From the NCBI GenBank assembly GCA_017625835.1, contig JAGAKF010000099.1, forward strand, positions 1 to 64,000: DNA of 64,000 bases, read 5' to 3'. The position numbers and the translations under genes were made by a program. This DNA is from Clostridia bacterium (lineage in GTDB: Bacteria; Bacillota; Clostridia; Oscillospirales; Acutalibacteraceae). Below, one piece after another: positions 55,769 through 64,000 of the stretch. The notes beneath the pieces are model-generated. The model saw nothing but the letters and a program-made list of their open reading frames with translations, was not told the origin of the DNA and did not search any database. Each line of letters starts with the position of its first letter. Positions within the stretch are counted from its first letter, which is position 1.

Positions 55769-57385
55769 TTACGGTTGAACTGTAACGGGTTTATCCTCGC
55801 TTTCGTGCTCAAACGAAATAAAATTATTTCTCTTTGCGTATGCCCAGCGCATTTCAAAAACTTCACACGCGCTCGCAGGCATATAAAGCTGACCTTCGTC
55901 AAGTCGTTTTACGGGAGCTTCGAGCTTCACTTCACCGTCATTGGTAAGCGCAACGTCGCTGTCCTCAAAAAATTCAGCTTTTCTGCCGTAAACTTCAAGA
56001 GTGATCTTACCCTTTTCTTTGATGACAGAACCGCCGATGTATCCAACAAGCACGCCGAGAGGTGCATACCATACACCGTCAATTTCGTGGCACGGAGTTG
56101 CGGACTGGCAAAGTCCGAGCTGAGCGCCTTTGAACATCATTCGTGTACGGTTATATTTCGGCGCAATTGCATAAGGTGTGATTTCATCATTATCCTTGTC
56201 GATCGTGCATTTGTCAACTATTCTTCCGTCTTCAAACACTGTTGACGTAAGTGTCATTTTACCGCCGTCAATTTCAACAACTGCGATTACGGAAACATCC
56301 TCTTCCTGCGTATAGAAGGCTGAATGCCATACCTTGGCAAGCGCTCTTGTACCCGGAGGATTTTTGCGGGAATTTCCGAGCATATAATGAACCGTACCCA
56401 TTGACGGACGTTCAAAAAGCTCCTCGTTTTTCATCGGAAAGCTTCGCGAGAAATTGTGCTCGTGGCCTGAGAAACACAGATCAAGCATTTCAAAGCCTTC
56501 GCGCATTACGGGGTAAGCATCATAATTCTGACAGTCCGAACCCGAGTAGCAGATCGGGAAGTGATATGAACCGATCTTCCACTGCTTGTCGCAGTTTTGA
56601 AGGTCGTTTATCATCCATTCATTAACTTCCTCGGGACCGTTGACGCCGATAACCATAAAATGAGCGTTGCCGTAATCGAACGTGTAGTTCTCAGTTTTCC
56701 AGTTTTCGGGGCCGTTGTCTGCATATGAGCCCTTGAACTGCTTGCCGAAGAACTCGGCAGGCTCGGAATAATATCTGCCGATGCCGTTTCTGTAATCCTG
56801 GAATCCGCGGTTGTCGTGGTTGCCGAGAGTCATCATAAACGGAATATACTCAACGACACCCGTCAGTCCGCTGAAAGCACCGTTCCACTGAACTTCGTGC
56901 TGACCGCAGTCTGTATTGTCTCCGCCCGTGAGGATAAATCTTGCGTCGGGATGTGCCTTAAGTGTTTCTTTCAGAATATGATTAAAATATGAATAATCGG
57001 GGCAATCGTGCGGTTCACCCTGTTGCTGATCGGAAACACAGATGAACTTGAACTTGGTAAGGTTTTCGGGAGCTGTTTCAAAATAAAACTCCTCGCTTCG
57101 GTTCTCATCATCGCCGCAGGTATAAAAATACTTTGTGCCGGGTTTAAGCCCTTTAATTTTTGCCCAGAACATATTGCTGATGTCGATATCGCTTTCAAAA
57201 ACGTCAGTTTCGGCATCACAGCGCAAAACATCCGATGAGCCGTCTTCACGGTAAAGAACATAGCCGTTGTTTACGTCTGTGCAGGTGCGCCACGTTACGT
57301 TCATCGTCGTTGTCGCATCGTCTGCAATGCTTATAAAAATATGGTCAGGCTGTTTTTGTGAGCCTCTGACAGGTTTCTCTTTCAT
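55769..57385 (-). CDS. Purple-acid-phosphatase-like metallophosphoesterase
   Basis: 538 residues. An N-terminal fibronectin-like domain as in purple acid phosphatases (DATTTMNVTWRTCTD near 25) is followed by the metallophosphoesterase core: SDQQQGEPHD near 118, GGDNTDCG near 153, GNHDNRGF near 192, a His in the SYHFP region near 273 and SGHEHNFSR near 308. The last 100 residues (YAPLGVLVGYIGG, ITLEVYGRKAEF, LYMPASACEVFEM) look like a copper-amine-oxidase-N-type repeat domain common on clostridial exported proteins. Yet no signal peptide is visible. Last gene of a four-gene operon, 12 bases after the LCP-like gene. Confidence 0.8.
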   Translation of the reverse strand: MKEKPVRGSQKQPDHIFISIADDATTTMNVTWRTCTDVNNGYVLYREDGSSDVLRCDAETDVFESDIDISNMFWAKIKGLKPGTKYFYTCGDDENRSEEFYFETAPENLTKFKFICVSDQQQGEPHDCPDYSYFNHILKETLKAHPDARFILTGGDNTDCGQHEVQWNGAFSGLTGVVEYIPFMMTLGNHDNRGFQDYRNGIGRYYSEPAEFFGKQFKGSYADNGPENWKTENYTFDYGNAHFMVIGVNGPEEVNEWMINDLQNCDKQWKIGSYHFPICYSGSDCQNYDAYPVMREGFEMLDLCFSGHEHNFSRSFPMKNEELFERPSMGTVHYMLGNSRKNPPGTRALAKVWHSAFYTQEEDVSVIAVVEIDGGKMTLTSTVFEDGRIVDKCTIDKDNDEITPYAIAPKYNRTRMMFKGAQLGLCQSATPCHEIDGVWYAPLGVLVGYIGGSVIKEKGKITLEVYGRKAEFFEDSDVALTNDGEVKLEAPVKRLDEGQLYMPASACEVFEMRWAYAKRNNFISFEHESEDKPVTVQP

Positions 57386-57397
57386 AAATTTACCTCC

Positions 57398-58249
57398 TTA
57401 GTTACCAAGCACTACTTTCGCAGGCTGTCTTTCTTCCGATTCGCAGAAGTTTTTCAGAGTGTGTATAGCTCTTGAAGCTTCGATATATGAAATATCGCTT
57501 TTAGAATCGAGCTTCGAGAGGACTTTTTCGTAAATCTTATCGCCTTTTGCAATGTTCTCTGCGGTGATGTAGCTATCAAACATTTTGCAGAGGATTTCAC
57601 CCTGCTTCTGAAGACCTGTCTGCTCGCCGAGAGTCTTGCAGTACCTGAAATATTTCAGAAGCGTTTCACCCTTGATTGTCTGGTCACCCTTTGTAAGGAT
57701 AAGAGTGTATTCGTCCGTTCTGTATTCCACTCTTTCGGGAACGGAATATTCAAGTCCGCCCATATAGTTTATTGCAAGGGCAAATGTGTCCGCATTTGAA
57801 GCAACATATTTGTCGATTCTGATTTTCTCGGCTTTCTCAACTGCGGAAACAAGCTCCTTTTCCCCTCCCGTTGAAAGTGCCGTGATATACTCAGGGTTGT
57901 CTGGGCTAAGAGGATGAATTTCAAAAATCTGCTTGTTCATATTCGCGTCAGCCATAGCGAGAAAATAAATTTCGCTCATTTCTTTATCTGTACAGTAAAG
58001 AAGAATTTTCATTCTTCCCTTAAGCTCTTCTTCGATATCGACAAGCTGATTTTCCGTTGTTTCCTGCGGAATTGCCGTTGTTGTTTTTGAAGAAAACAGA
58101 TCGCTTATGAAAGATGTATTGTTTTTCAGGATAACTGCAACCGAAACCGAGCCGATTACAACCGCACAGATAAGAAAGAAAACAATAAATCTTATTATAC
58201 CGTTTCTTTTATCCTGCTTTGATGTTTTGAATTCATGGTTTTTAGACAT
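57398..58249 (-). CDS. Degenerate LCP (LytR-CpsA-Psr)-like membrane protein
   Basis: 283 residues with one N-terminal membrane helix (about 19-42) and an exported domain. ILLYCTDKEM, NYMGGLEYSVPERV near 160 and the GDQTIKGETLLKYFRYCKTL segment near 190 follow the plan of LCP enzymes, which attach glycopolymers to peptidoglycan. However the LPRDT-like motif is replaced by HPLSPDN and the catalytic arginine series (R..D..RQ) by GEQTGLQKQGEI, so lipid-phosphate binding is doubtful. It lies four bases after GH13 and before the phosphoesterase. Confidence 0.6.
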   Translation of the reverse strand: MSKNHEFKTSKQDKRNGIIRFIVFFLICAVVIGSVSVAVILKNNTSFISDLFSSKTTTAIPQETTENQLVDIEEELKGRMKILLYCTDKEMSEIYFLAMADANMNKQIFEIHPLSPDNPEYITALSTGGEKELVSAVEKAEKIRIDKYVASNADTFALAINYMGGLEYSVPERVEYRTDEYTLILTKGDQTIKGETLLKYFRYCKTLGEQTGLQKQGEILCKMFDSYITAENIAKGDKIYEKVLSKLDSKSDISYIEASRAIHTLKNFCESEERQPAKVVLGN

Positions 58250-58253
58250 TAAA

Positions 58254-60116
58254 TCACATTCTTCTTAAAATTACTGTTGATTTCGCTCCGATATCAACGA
58301 GCGTTCCGCGAACGTAACTGTTCCCGAGAAGGTCTTCAGCGTCGCTCCACTCGTCCTTGACATAGTATGTTATCGGATGGGAATTGCTGTTCGAAATAAC
58401 AAGCACTGCGTTTTCATCTTTTCTTCTTGCATAAGCCACACAGCCTGCAACACCCGAAAGAATTTCAATTTCTCCGTCAATGAAGCACTTGTTATTTCTT
58501 CGGATTTCTCCGAGTTTTTTGTACCATTCGATTAAATCTTTATTTTCATTTCCCCAAGGGTAACAGCAACGGTTAAACGGGTCCTTATACCCCTGCATTC
58601 CTGCCTCGTCGCCGTAATAAATGCTCGGCACACCGGGCAGAGTGAACTGTACAGCCGTTGCCATTTTCATAAGATGCACACCGTAGTGGTATTCTTTTTC
58701 GCTAAGCGAATGAGTGCTCTGCCAGTATCTGTCGCGGTACTCACAGCTTTCGCCCGCAAGGGCTGTAATCGCCCTCATCGTATCGTGAGTCGAGATATGA
58801 TTCATAAGAACATCGAGAACCTGCTTCGGATAATTCTCCGTAATCGTCATTATACGCGAGCAAAAAAGCTCTGCAATTCCCGTTCTTGCAAAGTCGATAA
58901 CTGCGCCCGCAAACGGGTAGTTCATAACGCTGTCCAGCTGGTCACCCGTAAGGTAACGCCTGCGCTGACCGTAGCTGAATTTATTCGAAGCGTCTTCCCA
59001 GACCTCACCCATAACAAGAGCATCGGGATTTTCTTCCTTTACCGCTTTTCTGAAGCTGTCAAGAAAATCGTCAGGCAATTCATCGGCAACGTCAAGCCTC
59101 CAGCCCGAAGCACCAAGCTTCAGCCATTTTCTTGCTATGCCATTTTCACCTGCTATATATTCGATGAAATCAGGATTTTCTTCAATAACCTCTGGCAAAA
59201 GCTTGATTCCCCACCAGCTGAGGTAATCGTCAGGCCAGTTTTTGAATTTATACCAACCGTAGTATTCCGAATTCTGCGACTGGTATGCACCAACGGTATC
59301 ATATCGGCCATATTGGTTGAAATACTTACTGTCGCAGCCCGTGTGACTGAAAACACCGTCAAGGATTATTTTTATTCCTTTTTCATCCGCCTTTTTGCAA
59401 AGGGATTCGAAATCCTCCTGCGTTCCGAGAAGCGGATCAATCTTCGTGTAGTCCGCCGTGTCATAACGGTGGTTGCTGTGGGCTTCAAAAATCGGATTGA
59501 GGTAAATGCAGGTCACGCCGAGATCTTTGAGGTAATCTAGCTTTTCGCAGATACCTTTCAGGTCTCCGCCAAAATAGTCGTTATTAAGCACCTTGCCGTT
59601 CGGGTCGGGACGCCAATACGGTTCACCGTCGCGGTCGTTTCGCATCACGCGGTCATCGGGTACGTCTTCCTTGGTCTCGCCCGAAAAAGCAAAACGGTCG
59701 GGAAAAATCTGATAAATTATTCCGCCCTTAATCCAGTCGGGAGTTCTGAAGTCCTTATCGTAAACCGTAAGTTGCCAGAATCTGCCTTTTTCACGTATTT
59801 TACCTACTCCGTCGCCGAAATTAAAAATCCTGCTTGTTCCCCACGGGGTATCATATTCAAACCTGTATTCGTAAAGTCCGCTTTCCTCGGGGCAGAAGCT
59901 TACCTTCCACCATTCTTCGAATTCTCCCTGCATACAGTCCCACTGCATTTCATAAAACTGTTCATAGAATGAACCGTCTTTTTTCACTACGAACCTTGCG
60001 TGGTGACAGCAAAAATCACGGGGCAAAACAATACGGAATACGACAGTCTGTCCCGTTCCGATTGCCCCGTAAATGCTTTTGTGGTATTGATATCGTGAAT
60101 TATACGGAATGTACAT
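58254..60116 (-). CDS. GH13 neopullulanase/cyclomaltodextrinase-type amylase
   Basis: 620 residues. An N-terminal beta-sandwich (1-120, CBM34-like) precedes the (beta/alpha)8 barrel: IIYQIFPDRF near 133, the HRYDTADY and DGVFSHTG blocks, GWRLDVADE with nucleophile D342, MGEVWED with acid/base E371, and NHISTHDT as the third acid. A GH13_20-like subfamily is likely. No signal peptide: it should degrade imported maltooligosaccharides, pullulan pieces or cyclodextrins. The start overlaps the preceding gene stop (TAATG). Confidence 0.92.
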   Translation of the reverse strand: MYIPYNSRYQYHKSIYGAIGTGQTVVFRIVLPRDFCCHHARFVVKKDGSFYEQFYEMQWDCMQGEFEEWWKVSFCPEESGLYEYRFEYDTPWGTSRIFNFGDGVGKIREKGRFWQLTVYDKDFRTPDWIKGGIIYQIFPDRFAFSGETKEDVPDDRVMRNDRDGEPYWRPDPNGKVLNNDYFGGDLKGICEKLDYLKDLGVTCIYLNPIFEAHSNHRYDTADYTKIDPLLGTQEDFESLCKKADEKGIKIILDGVFSHTGCDSKYFNQYGRYDTVGAYQSQNSEYYGWYKFKNWPDDYLSWWGIKLLPEVIEENPDFIEYIAGENGIARKWLKLGASGWRLDVADELPDDFLDSFRKAVKEENPDALVMGEVWEDASNKFSYGQRRRYLTGDQLDSVMNYPFAGAVIDFARTGIAELFCSRIMTITENYPKQVLDVLMNHISTHDTMRAITALAGESCEYRDRYWQSTHSLSEKEYHYGVHLMKMATAVQFTLPGVPSIYYGDEAGMQGYKDPFNRCCYPWGNENKDLIEWYKKLGEIRRNNKCFIDGEIEILSGVAGCVAYARRKDENAVLVISNSNSHPITYYVKDEWSDAEDLLGNSYVRGTLVDIGAKSTVILRRM

Positions 60117-60457
60117 TAAGAAACTACTCTTTCATCTTCGTTTTTTTGCATTTCATCAACTTCATCTGCAGGAATTGTTACCTGATTGTCGATTTGATTT
60201 TCTGCAGGATTTGTTGTTGTCTGTGTTGTTACCGACTCTTCGTCATAAGGCGCTTTGGAAATTTCGAGCAAAGCATCCGTCACAATAAAGCTTGCAAAAA
60301 CAATCAGAATAAAAATGAATGCAATCACAAGAAAGCTGATCAACGGCTGCCATCTTGCTCTTTTATCCGTACTGATAAAGTTACGTTTATTGTCGCTGTA
60401 AGAAGTACGGAATTCCGTATAGCTTCTTGGACGTTTATTGTAGTTATTGTTTTCCAT
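60116..60457 (-). CDS. Small single-span membrane protein
   Basis: 113 residues from the ATG at 60457, preceded by AAGGTGAT; a longer frame reaching 60529 has no site. A basic Tyr/Arg/Asn-rich start (ENNNYNKRPRSYTEFRTSYS), one membrane helix (about 42-65) and a Thr/Asn/Glu-rich outer tail (DEESVTTQTTTNPAENQ). Overlaps the GH13 start by one base. Unknown family; first gene of the operon. Confidence 0.65.
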   Translation of the reverse strand: MENNNYNKRPRSYTEFRTSYSDNKRNFISTDKRARWQPLISFLVIAFIFILIVFASFIVTDALLEISKAPYDEESVTTQTTTNPAENQIDNQVTIPADEVDEMQKNEDERVVS

Positions 60458-60487
60458 TCTATCACCTTGTCTGCCATTTTTTGATGG

Positions 60488-60516
60488 TTGAATATCCGCG
60501 AAAGCAAACATATACT
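60488..60516 (+). promoter_or_regulatory. Promoter of the mecA-like gene
   Basis: TTGAAT and TATACT with 17-base spacing, 37 bases before the GTG start. Confidence 0.55.
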
Positions 60517-60552
60517 TTATATTATACACTTAATTGTTATGGGGGATTTTTT

Positions 60553-61083
60553 GTGGATATTCAGCCTATCGGCAGTAATAAATTTTTAGTCGGTCTGAAC
60601 CGTGAGGACCTGCGGCAGCTCGATATTACATACGACACCATGGATTATTCAAACATAGAAACCCGTCGCGTCATCTGGACAATTCTCGACAGAGTAAGAA
60701 AAGCTACCGGCCGCGATATTGACCCTTCAGGAAATCTTGTAATCGAAGCATCACCCGACGGTACGGGCGGCTGTGTCCTTATGTTTACCGTTCCCGTTTC
60801 ACGAGCGGATATCGGCACGGTCATTTCAAAAATCAATCCGACACAGATTTTCGAATTCCGCAACTCGGACGATCTGCTCGATGCCATTTCCGCTGTCGGA
60901 ACAAACAATGTCGACGGCAGAGTTTTTACCGACGGACACAAATTCCGTGCAGAACTGCCTGCCGAAAAAGCAACGCTTTACCGCCACGTTATTGAAGAAT
61001 TCGGTGTTTTTGTCGGTAACGACAGCCTTACGGTCACTTCAACCCACGAGCACTGGAAAGAAATCAGCAGATCAACCTCTTAA
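60553..61083 (+). CDS. mecA: MecA-family ClpC adaptor protein
   Basis: About 176 residues from a GTG six bases after GGGGGA. The N-terminal half follows MecA (VDIQPIGSNKFLVGLNREDL, LVIEASPDGTGGCVLMFTVP) and the C-terminal half has the second MecA domain (FEFRNSDDLLDAI and LPAEKATLYRHVIEEFG). MecA recruits substrates such as competence regulators to ClpC/ClpP. The middle linker is short (about 20 residues). The 3' end overlaps the convergent rpe gene by 12 bases. Confidence 0.82.
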   Translation: MDIQPIGSNKFLVGLNREDLRQLDITYDTMDYSNIETRRVIWTILDRVRKATGRDIDPSGNLVIEASPDGTGGCVLMFTVPVSRADIGTVISKINPTQIFEFRNSDDLLDAISAVGTNNVDGRVFTDGHKFRAELPAEKATLYRHVIEEFGVFVGNDSLTVTSTHEHWKEISRSTS

Positions 61084-61716
61084 ATCTCTGATCATTGCTG
61101 ACGGATCTTCCGCACCGAAAACAGCACTTCCCGCAACAAGGACATTTGCGCCTGCTTCGATCGCAACGGGAGCTGTTTCAAGCGAGATTCCGCCGTCTAC
61201 CTGAATGTCAAGGTCAAGTCCTCTGCTCTGCGCTTCCGCGCGGAGTGCGGATACTTTCTGCATCATATCAGCCATAAATTTCTGGCCGCCGAAGCCGGGT
61301 TCAACCGTCATAATAAGAACCATACTCAACTTTTCGAGGTAAGGATAAACTGCCTCGATCGGAGTTGCAGGTTTAACGGTAAGGCCCGCCTTGCAACCGA
61401 GCGAGAGAATTTTTTCTACCGTCTCCTCAACGGGAGAATCGCTTTCTACGTGGAAATTAATTATATCTGCGCCTGCTTTTGCAAAATCCTCTGCATATTT
61501 CAACGGATCACTTATCATAAGATGGCAGTCAAAAACCTTGTCCGTGCTCTTTCTGATACATTTTACGACAGGAGCGCCAAATGTGATATTCGGCACGAAA
61601 TGACCATCCATTACGTCGATGTGGATATAGTCCGCTCCGCAAGCGTCCATTCGGGCAACTTCTTCGCCCATTTTCGAAAAATCGCAGGACAATATTGACG
61701 GCGCTATCTTTATCAT
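61072..61716 (-). CDS. rpe: Ribulose-phosphate 3-epimerase
   Basis: About 214 residues from the ATG at 61716, 11 bases after GAGAGG. Small TIM barrel with IAPSILSCDF, YIHIDVMDGHFVPNITFG, DCHLMI, the VEPGFGGQKF phosphate-binding loop and IQVDGGIS. It interconverts ribulose-5-phosphate and xylulose-5-phosphate in the pentose phosphate pathway, useful for arabinose and xylose from the nearby glycosidases. It has its own promoter. Confidence 0.95.
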   Translation of the reverse strand: MIKIAPSILSCDFSKMGEEVARMDACGADYIHIDVMDGHFVPNITFGAPVVKCIRKSTDKVFDCHLMISDPLKYAEDFAKAGADIINFHVESDSPVEETVEKILSLGCKAGLTVKPATPIEAVYPYLEKLSMVLIMTVEPGFGGQKFMADMMQKVSALRAEAQSRGLDLDIQVDGGISLETAPVAIEAGANVLVAGSAVFGAEDPSAMIRDLRG

Positions 61717-61751
61717 AAGTGTCAAATCCTCTCTCAGAATCTATTTAGAAT

Positions 61752-61780
61752 ATAATATCAATTTTTTCTCCGCAGGTCAA
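61752..61780 (-). promoter_or_regulatory. Promoter of rpe
   Basis: Minus strand TTGACC (61780-61775) and TATTAT (61757-61752) with 17-base spacing. Confidence 0.6.
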
Positions 61781-61820
61781 GGTTAAGAAGCAACTTCAAC
61801 CTGTTTTTCAAATGGTATTT

Positions 61821-61840
61821 TTTATGAAATTTTTCATAAA
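61821..61840. promoter_or_regulatory. Perfect palindrome in the rpe-CotH intergenic region
   Basis: TTTATGAAA-TT-TTTCATAAA is a perfect 9+2+9 inverted repeat, 19 bases upstream of the CotH -35 box and upstream of the rpe promoter. It could be an operator for a dimeric regulator; no regulator is identified. Confidence 0.35.
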
Positions 61841-61858
61841 CGGTGTCGATTGAAAAAT

Positions 61859-61887
61859 TTGACTTTATTTTTCTAAAAATGTATAAT
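61859..61887 (+). promoter_or_regulatory. Promoter of the CotH-like gene
   Basis: TTGACT and perfect TATAAT with 17-base spacing, 29 bases before the ATG. Confidence 0.7.
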
Positions 61888-61916
61888 TATATTTATCTTA
61901 TACTGGAGGTTTGTTT

Positions 61917-64000
61917 ATGAAAAAAATCATCTCCGTTTTGCTTTGCGCAATCATGGTTTTCACCGCTTCAGGCTTTGCTGTTTTTGCAAAGGATTACAAT
62001 TTTATAACCGTGGATAAGGACTTTGGCGAAGTTTCGTTTGATGCAGACTTTGCCGAGGTCGGTGTGCCACTTACGGTCAAAGTACCCGGCAGCGAAAGTA
62101 AAAAGCTTATTTACCGTTGGTATGTTGACGGAATAAGAATCGACAACGATTCTGCGTCCTACACTCCGCTTGATTGCGATATGCAGTCTATGATAAGCGT
62201 TGAGGTTTTTGATACCAGGGGGAACGCTATCGGCTCGGCAAATATGTTTTTGAGTGACCTCCCGGTTATCTACATTGAAACCGAAAACAGACAGCCGATT
62301 GTCTCAAAAGAAAATTACCTCGATGCTGAAATTAGAATCCAGGGTAACAAGGAATACAGCTCTGAAAAATTTCTTTACGAGGGTAAAACAGAAATTCGTG
62401 GCAGAGGTAACTCAACGTGGAACAGCGACAAAAAACCGTACAGACTTAAGCTTGATTCAAAGGCTGACCTTTTCGGCATGGGCAAAAGTAAGCACTGGGT
62501 TCTTCTTTCCAACCCGTTCGACACAAGCCTTTTAAGGAATCACCTTTCGTACAATCTTGCCGAGGATATGGGGCTTAGCAACCAGAAGCTTATCTGGGTT
62601 GATCTTGTCCTCAACGGCAAAGTTGTCGGAAACTATCAGCTTTGTGAACACGTACGCGTTGACGATAACCGCGTTGAAATCACAAACTGGGAAGACCTTT
62701 CCGAAGATGCCGCAAAGGCAATTTACAACGCCAACAAATCAACAATGACAAAGGACGAACGTGACAAGCTTATCGACCTTATGGCAGAAGATATGAGCTG
62801 GACCACAAGCGACGAGGTTGTTTTCAAGGGTGTTACATATACCGTTTCAGACTATATTGACGTTCCGGATATAAACGGCGGATACCTTATTGAGGTTGTA
62901 AAAAATGTTGACGAATACACATTTAAAACTAAAAACGGTGTATGCGTCAGCGTTGACACTCCGGAAGTTCTTAGCGAAGATATGCTCAACGCCATTCAGG
63001 GTTATTATCAGGCTTTTGAGGATGCTTTATTCTCTGAAGATTTCTGCACAACCTACAACGGAGAAACAATGAGATACACAGATTTCATTGATCTTGAATC
63101 CTTTGTTAAAGGTCTCCTTCTTAATGAAATTTTCGAAAACTTTGATTTTGGCCTTACAAGCACTTGGATGAGCAAGGAAGTTGACGGCAAGCTTGTTTAC
63201 GGTCCCGTATGGGATATGGACAACACGTTGACATCAACAACATCGTTCAAATGGACTGCTCTTAACATCAAATGGTTACAGCGTCTTCTTTCTGACCCTG
63301 TTTTCCTTACGGAACTCAGTGAAACATATTTTGATTACAGATATACAGCAATTCAGGATCTCCTTAAGGACGGCGGAGACATTGACAGCGCACGGAACAT
63401 AATTAAAGCCTCCGCAAAACATAACGACTACATCTGGAAAAACGAAATCGGATATGAAGAAAATGCACGTGACCTTAAGTACAGACTTCAGTCCAAAATA
63501 ACCTGGCTTGATTCTGTTCTTGCTGACATTCCTTCTGCTTACAATTCAATGGCGAACACCATTTCCAATATGGAATACGTCAATTCCGATTCGCTTTCAC
63601 TTAAGTTTAACAAAGAGCAGAATTCACTTGGCCTTGAATTCAACGGCACACTGCCGAAGGTTGTTAAAATTTTTGCCGGTGGTAAACTCTGTGGCACGCT
63701 TAAGCCGATAAATAATACTGAAGAAATTATGCTCCCGAAAATCCGTGAAGGCTCTGTTATCACAGCCGTATGTTATGATGAAAATTCAAACATACTTTTC
63801 GGTTCATATTGTTTAACTGAAAAAGTAATCACAAAACTTTTTGTTTCATCCCATATTCCGAAATTCACTTATGATGCCGGTGAACCTCTCGGTCTTGAAG
63901 ACATTGAACTGACTGCAAGATATGATGACGGTACCGAAGAAAAAGTCAAGCCTCAGCTCGCATACACTTACGTTAAAGATGTTATTGGTGAACAGTTCTT
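61917..64000 (+). CDS. Exported CotH-like kinase-domain protein, 3' end outside window
   Basis: At least 694 residues; the frame is open to the last base. The ATG follows GGAGGT by six bases. Signal peptide MKKIISVLLCAIMVFTASGF, then an Ig-like domain (about 28-115). The CotH domain (about 120-525) shows RGRGNSTWNSDKKPYRLKL, HWVLLSNPFDTSLLRNHLSY, LVLNGKVVGNYQLCEHVRV and YGPVWDMDNT with the metal-binding Asp. After it come Ig-like repeats (residues about 635 onward, YDAGEPLGLEDIELTARYDDG). CotH proteins are atypical secreted kinases; in Bacillus they modify spore coat, in rumen bacteria they are often surface proteins with dockerins. Whether a dockerin follows here cannot be seen. Confidence 0.85.
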   Translation, partial: MKKIISVLLCAIMVFTASGFAVFAKDYNFITVDKDFGEVSFDADFAEVGVPLTVKVPGSESKKLIYRWYVDGIRIDNDSASYTPLDCDMQSMISVEVFDTRGNAIGSANMFLSDLPVIYIETENRQPIVSKENYLDAEIRIQGNKEYSSEKFLYEGKTEIRGRGNSTWNSDKKPYRLKLDSKADLFGMGKSKHWVLLSNPFDTSLLRNHLSYNLAEDMGLSNQKLIWVDLVLNGKVVGNYQLCEHVRVDDNRVEITNWEDLSEDAAKAIYNANKSTMTKDERDKLIDLMAEDMSWTTSDEVVFKGVTYTVSDYIDVPDINGGYLIEVVKNVDEYTFKTKNGVCVSVDTPEVLSEDMLNAIQGYYQAFEDALFSEDFCTTYNGETMRYTDFIDLESFVKGLLLNEIFENFDFGLTSTWMSKEVDGKLVYGPVWDMDNTLTSTTSFKWTALNIKWLQRLLSDPVFLTELSETYFDYRYTAIQDLLKDGGDIDSARNIIKASAKHNDYIWKNEIGYEENARDLKYRLQSKITWLDSVLADIPSAYNSMANTISNMEYVNSDSLSLKFNKEQNSLGLEFNGTLPKVVKIFAGGKLCGTLKPINNTEEIMLPKIREGSVITAVCYDENSNILFGSYCLTEKVITKLFVSSHIPKFTYDAGEPLGLEDIELTARYDDGTEEKVKPQLAYTYVKDVIGEQF

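Noticed and set aside
58674..59540. Plus-strand open frame of 288 codons opposite the GH13 gene
   Set aside because: All GH13 catalytic motifs are on the minus strand; the antisense frame is a codon-bias shadow with no ribosome binding site or recognisable domain.

Overview
The window looks like a chromosomal segment of an anaerobic, spore-forming Clostridia, most likely an Oscillospirales/Ruminococcaceae-type gut or rumen bacterium. This is inference from gene content: spoIIE, rubrerythrin, trmFO, mecA, type I dockerins, a CotH-like protein, many glycoside hydrolases, clostridial gene order around smc-rnc, and strong GGAGG-type ribosome binding sites. No phage, insertion sequence or CRISPR array was seen.

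Layout. 1-1.2 kb: palindromic repeat, TetR regulator and a small membrane protein. 1.3-10.3 kb: carbohydrate island with a PHP phosphoesterase, secreted metallophosphoesterase, GH29 fucosidase-like enzyme, exported DUF4838 and GH43 proteins, and a GH42 beta-galactosidase. 10.3-11.75 kb: FAD-dependent reductase. 11.9-18.6 kb: complete F1Fo ATP synthase operon atpI-B-E-F-H-A-G-D-C; its c subunit carries a two-carboxylate Na+-type motif and its epsilon subunit lacks the C-terminal helices. 18.6-22.4 kb: dockerin protein, a tandem P-loop-like protein that has lost both P-loops, biotin ligase, rubrerythrin and a TAG-interrupted small gene. 22.4-26.5 kb: gltX-glnS-membrane protein operon. 27.1-39.6 kb: a long, tightly packed minus-strand information-processing run (rRNA/tRNA methyltransferase, dprA, topA, trmFO, rnc, radical SAM, smc) ending in a GH127-type hydrolase. 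39.7-41.1 kb: infC-rpmI-rplT with a structured leader and a probable AUC start for infC. 41.1-44.6 kb: rlmB followed by a 914-residue protein built like a P1-type ATPase but without its catalytic motifs. 44.8-48.9 kb: spoIIE, a small membrane protein and an orphan EutH-like transporter. 49 kb: tRNA-Gln(CTG). 49.2-53.7 kb: operon of ceramidase-like hydrolase, GPH sugar symporter and Eis-like acetyltransferase. 53.9-55.7 kb: second dockerin protein and small proteins including YbjQ. 55.8-60.5 kb: four-gene operon with GH13 amylase, degenerate LCP-like protein and metallophosphoesterase. 60.5-64 kb: mecA, rpe and a secreted CotH-like protein that runs off the end.

The glycosidases, GPH symporter, dockerin proteins and CotH fit a plant- or mucin-glycan degrading lifestyle; the ATP synthase motif suggests sodium-coupled energetics. 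No single large novel system is obvious. The best leads are lineage pseudo-enzymes (dead tandem ATPase, dead P-type ATPase, arginine-poor LCP), the Na+-type c-ring, the rare infC start codon and the interrupted gene at 22.1 kb. All names rest on reading sequence motifs without database searches.
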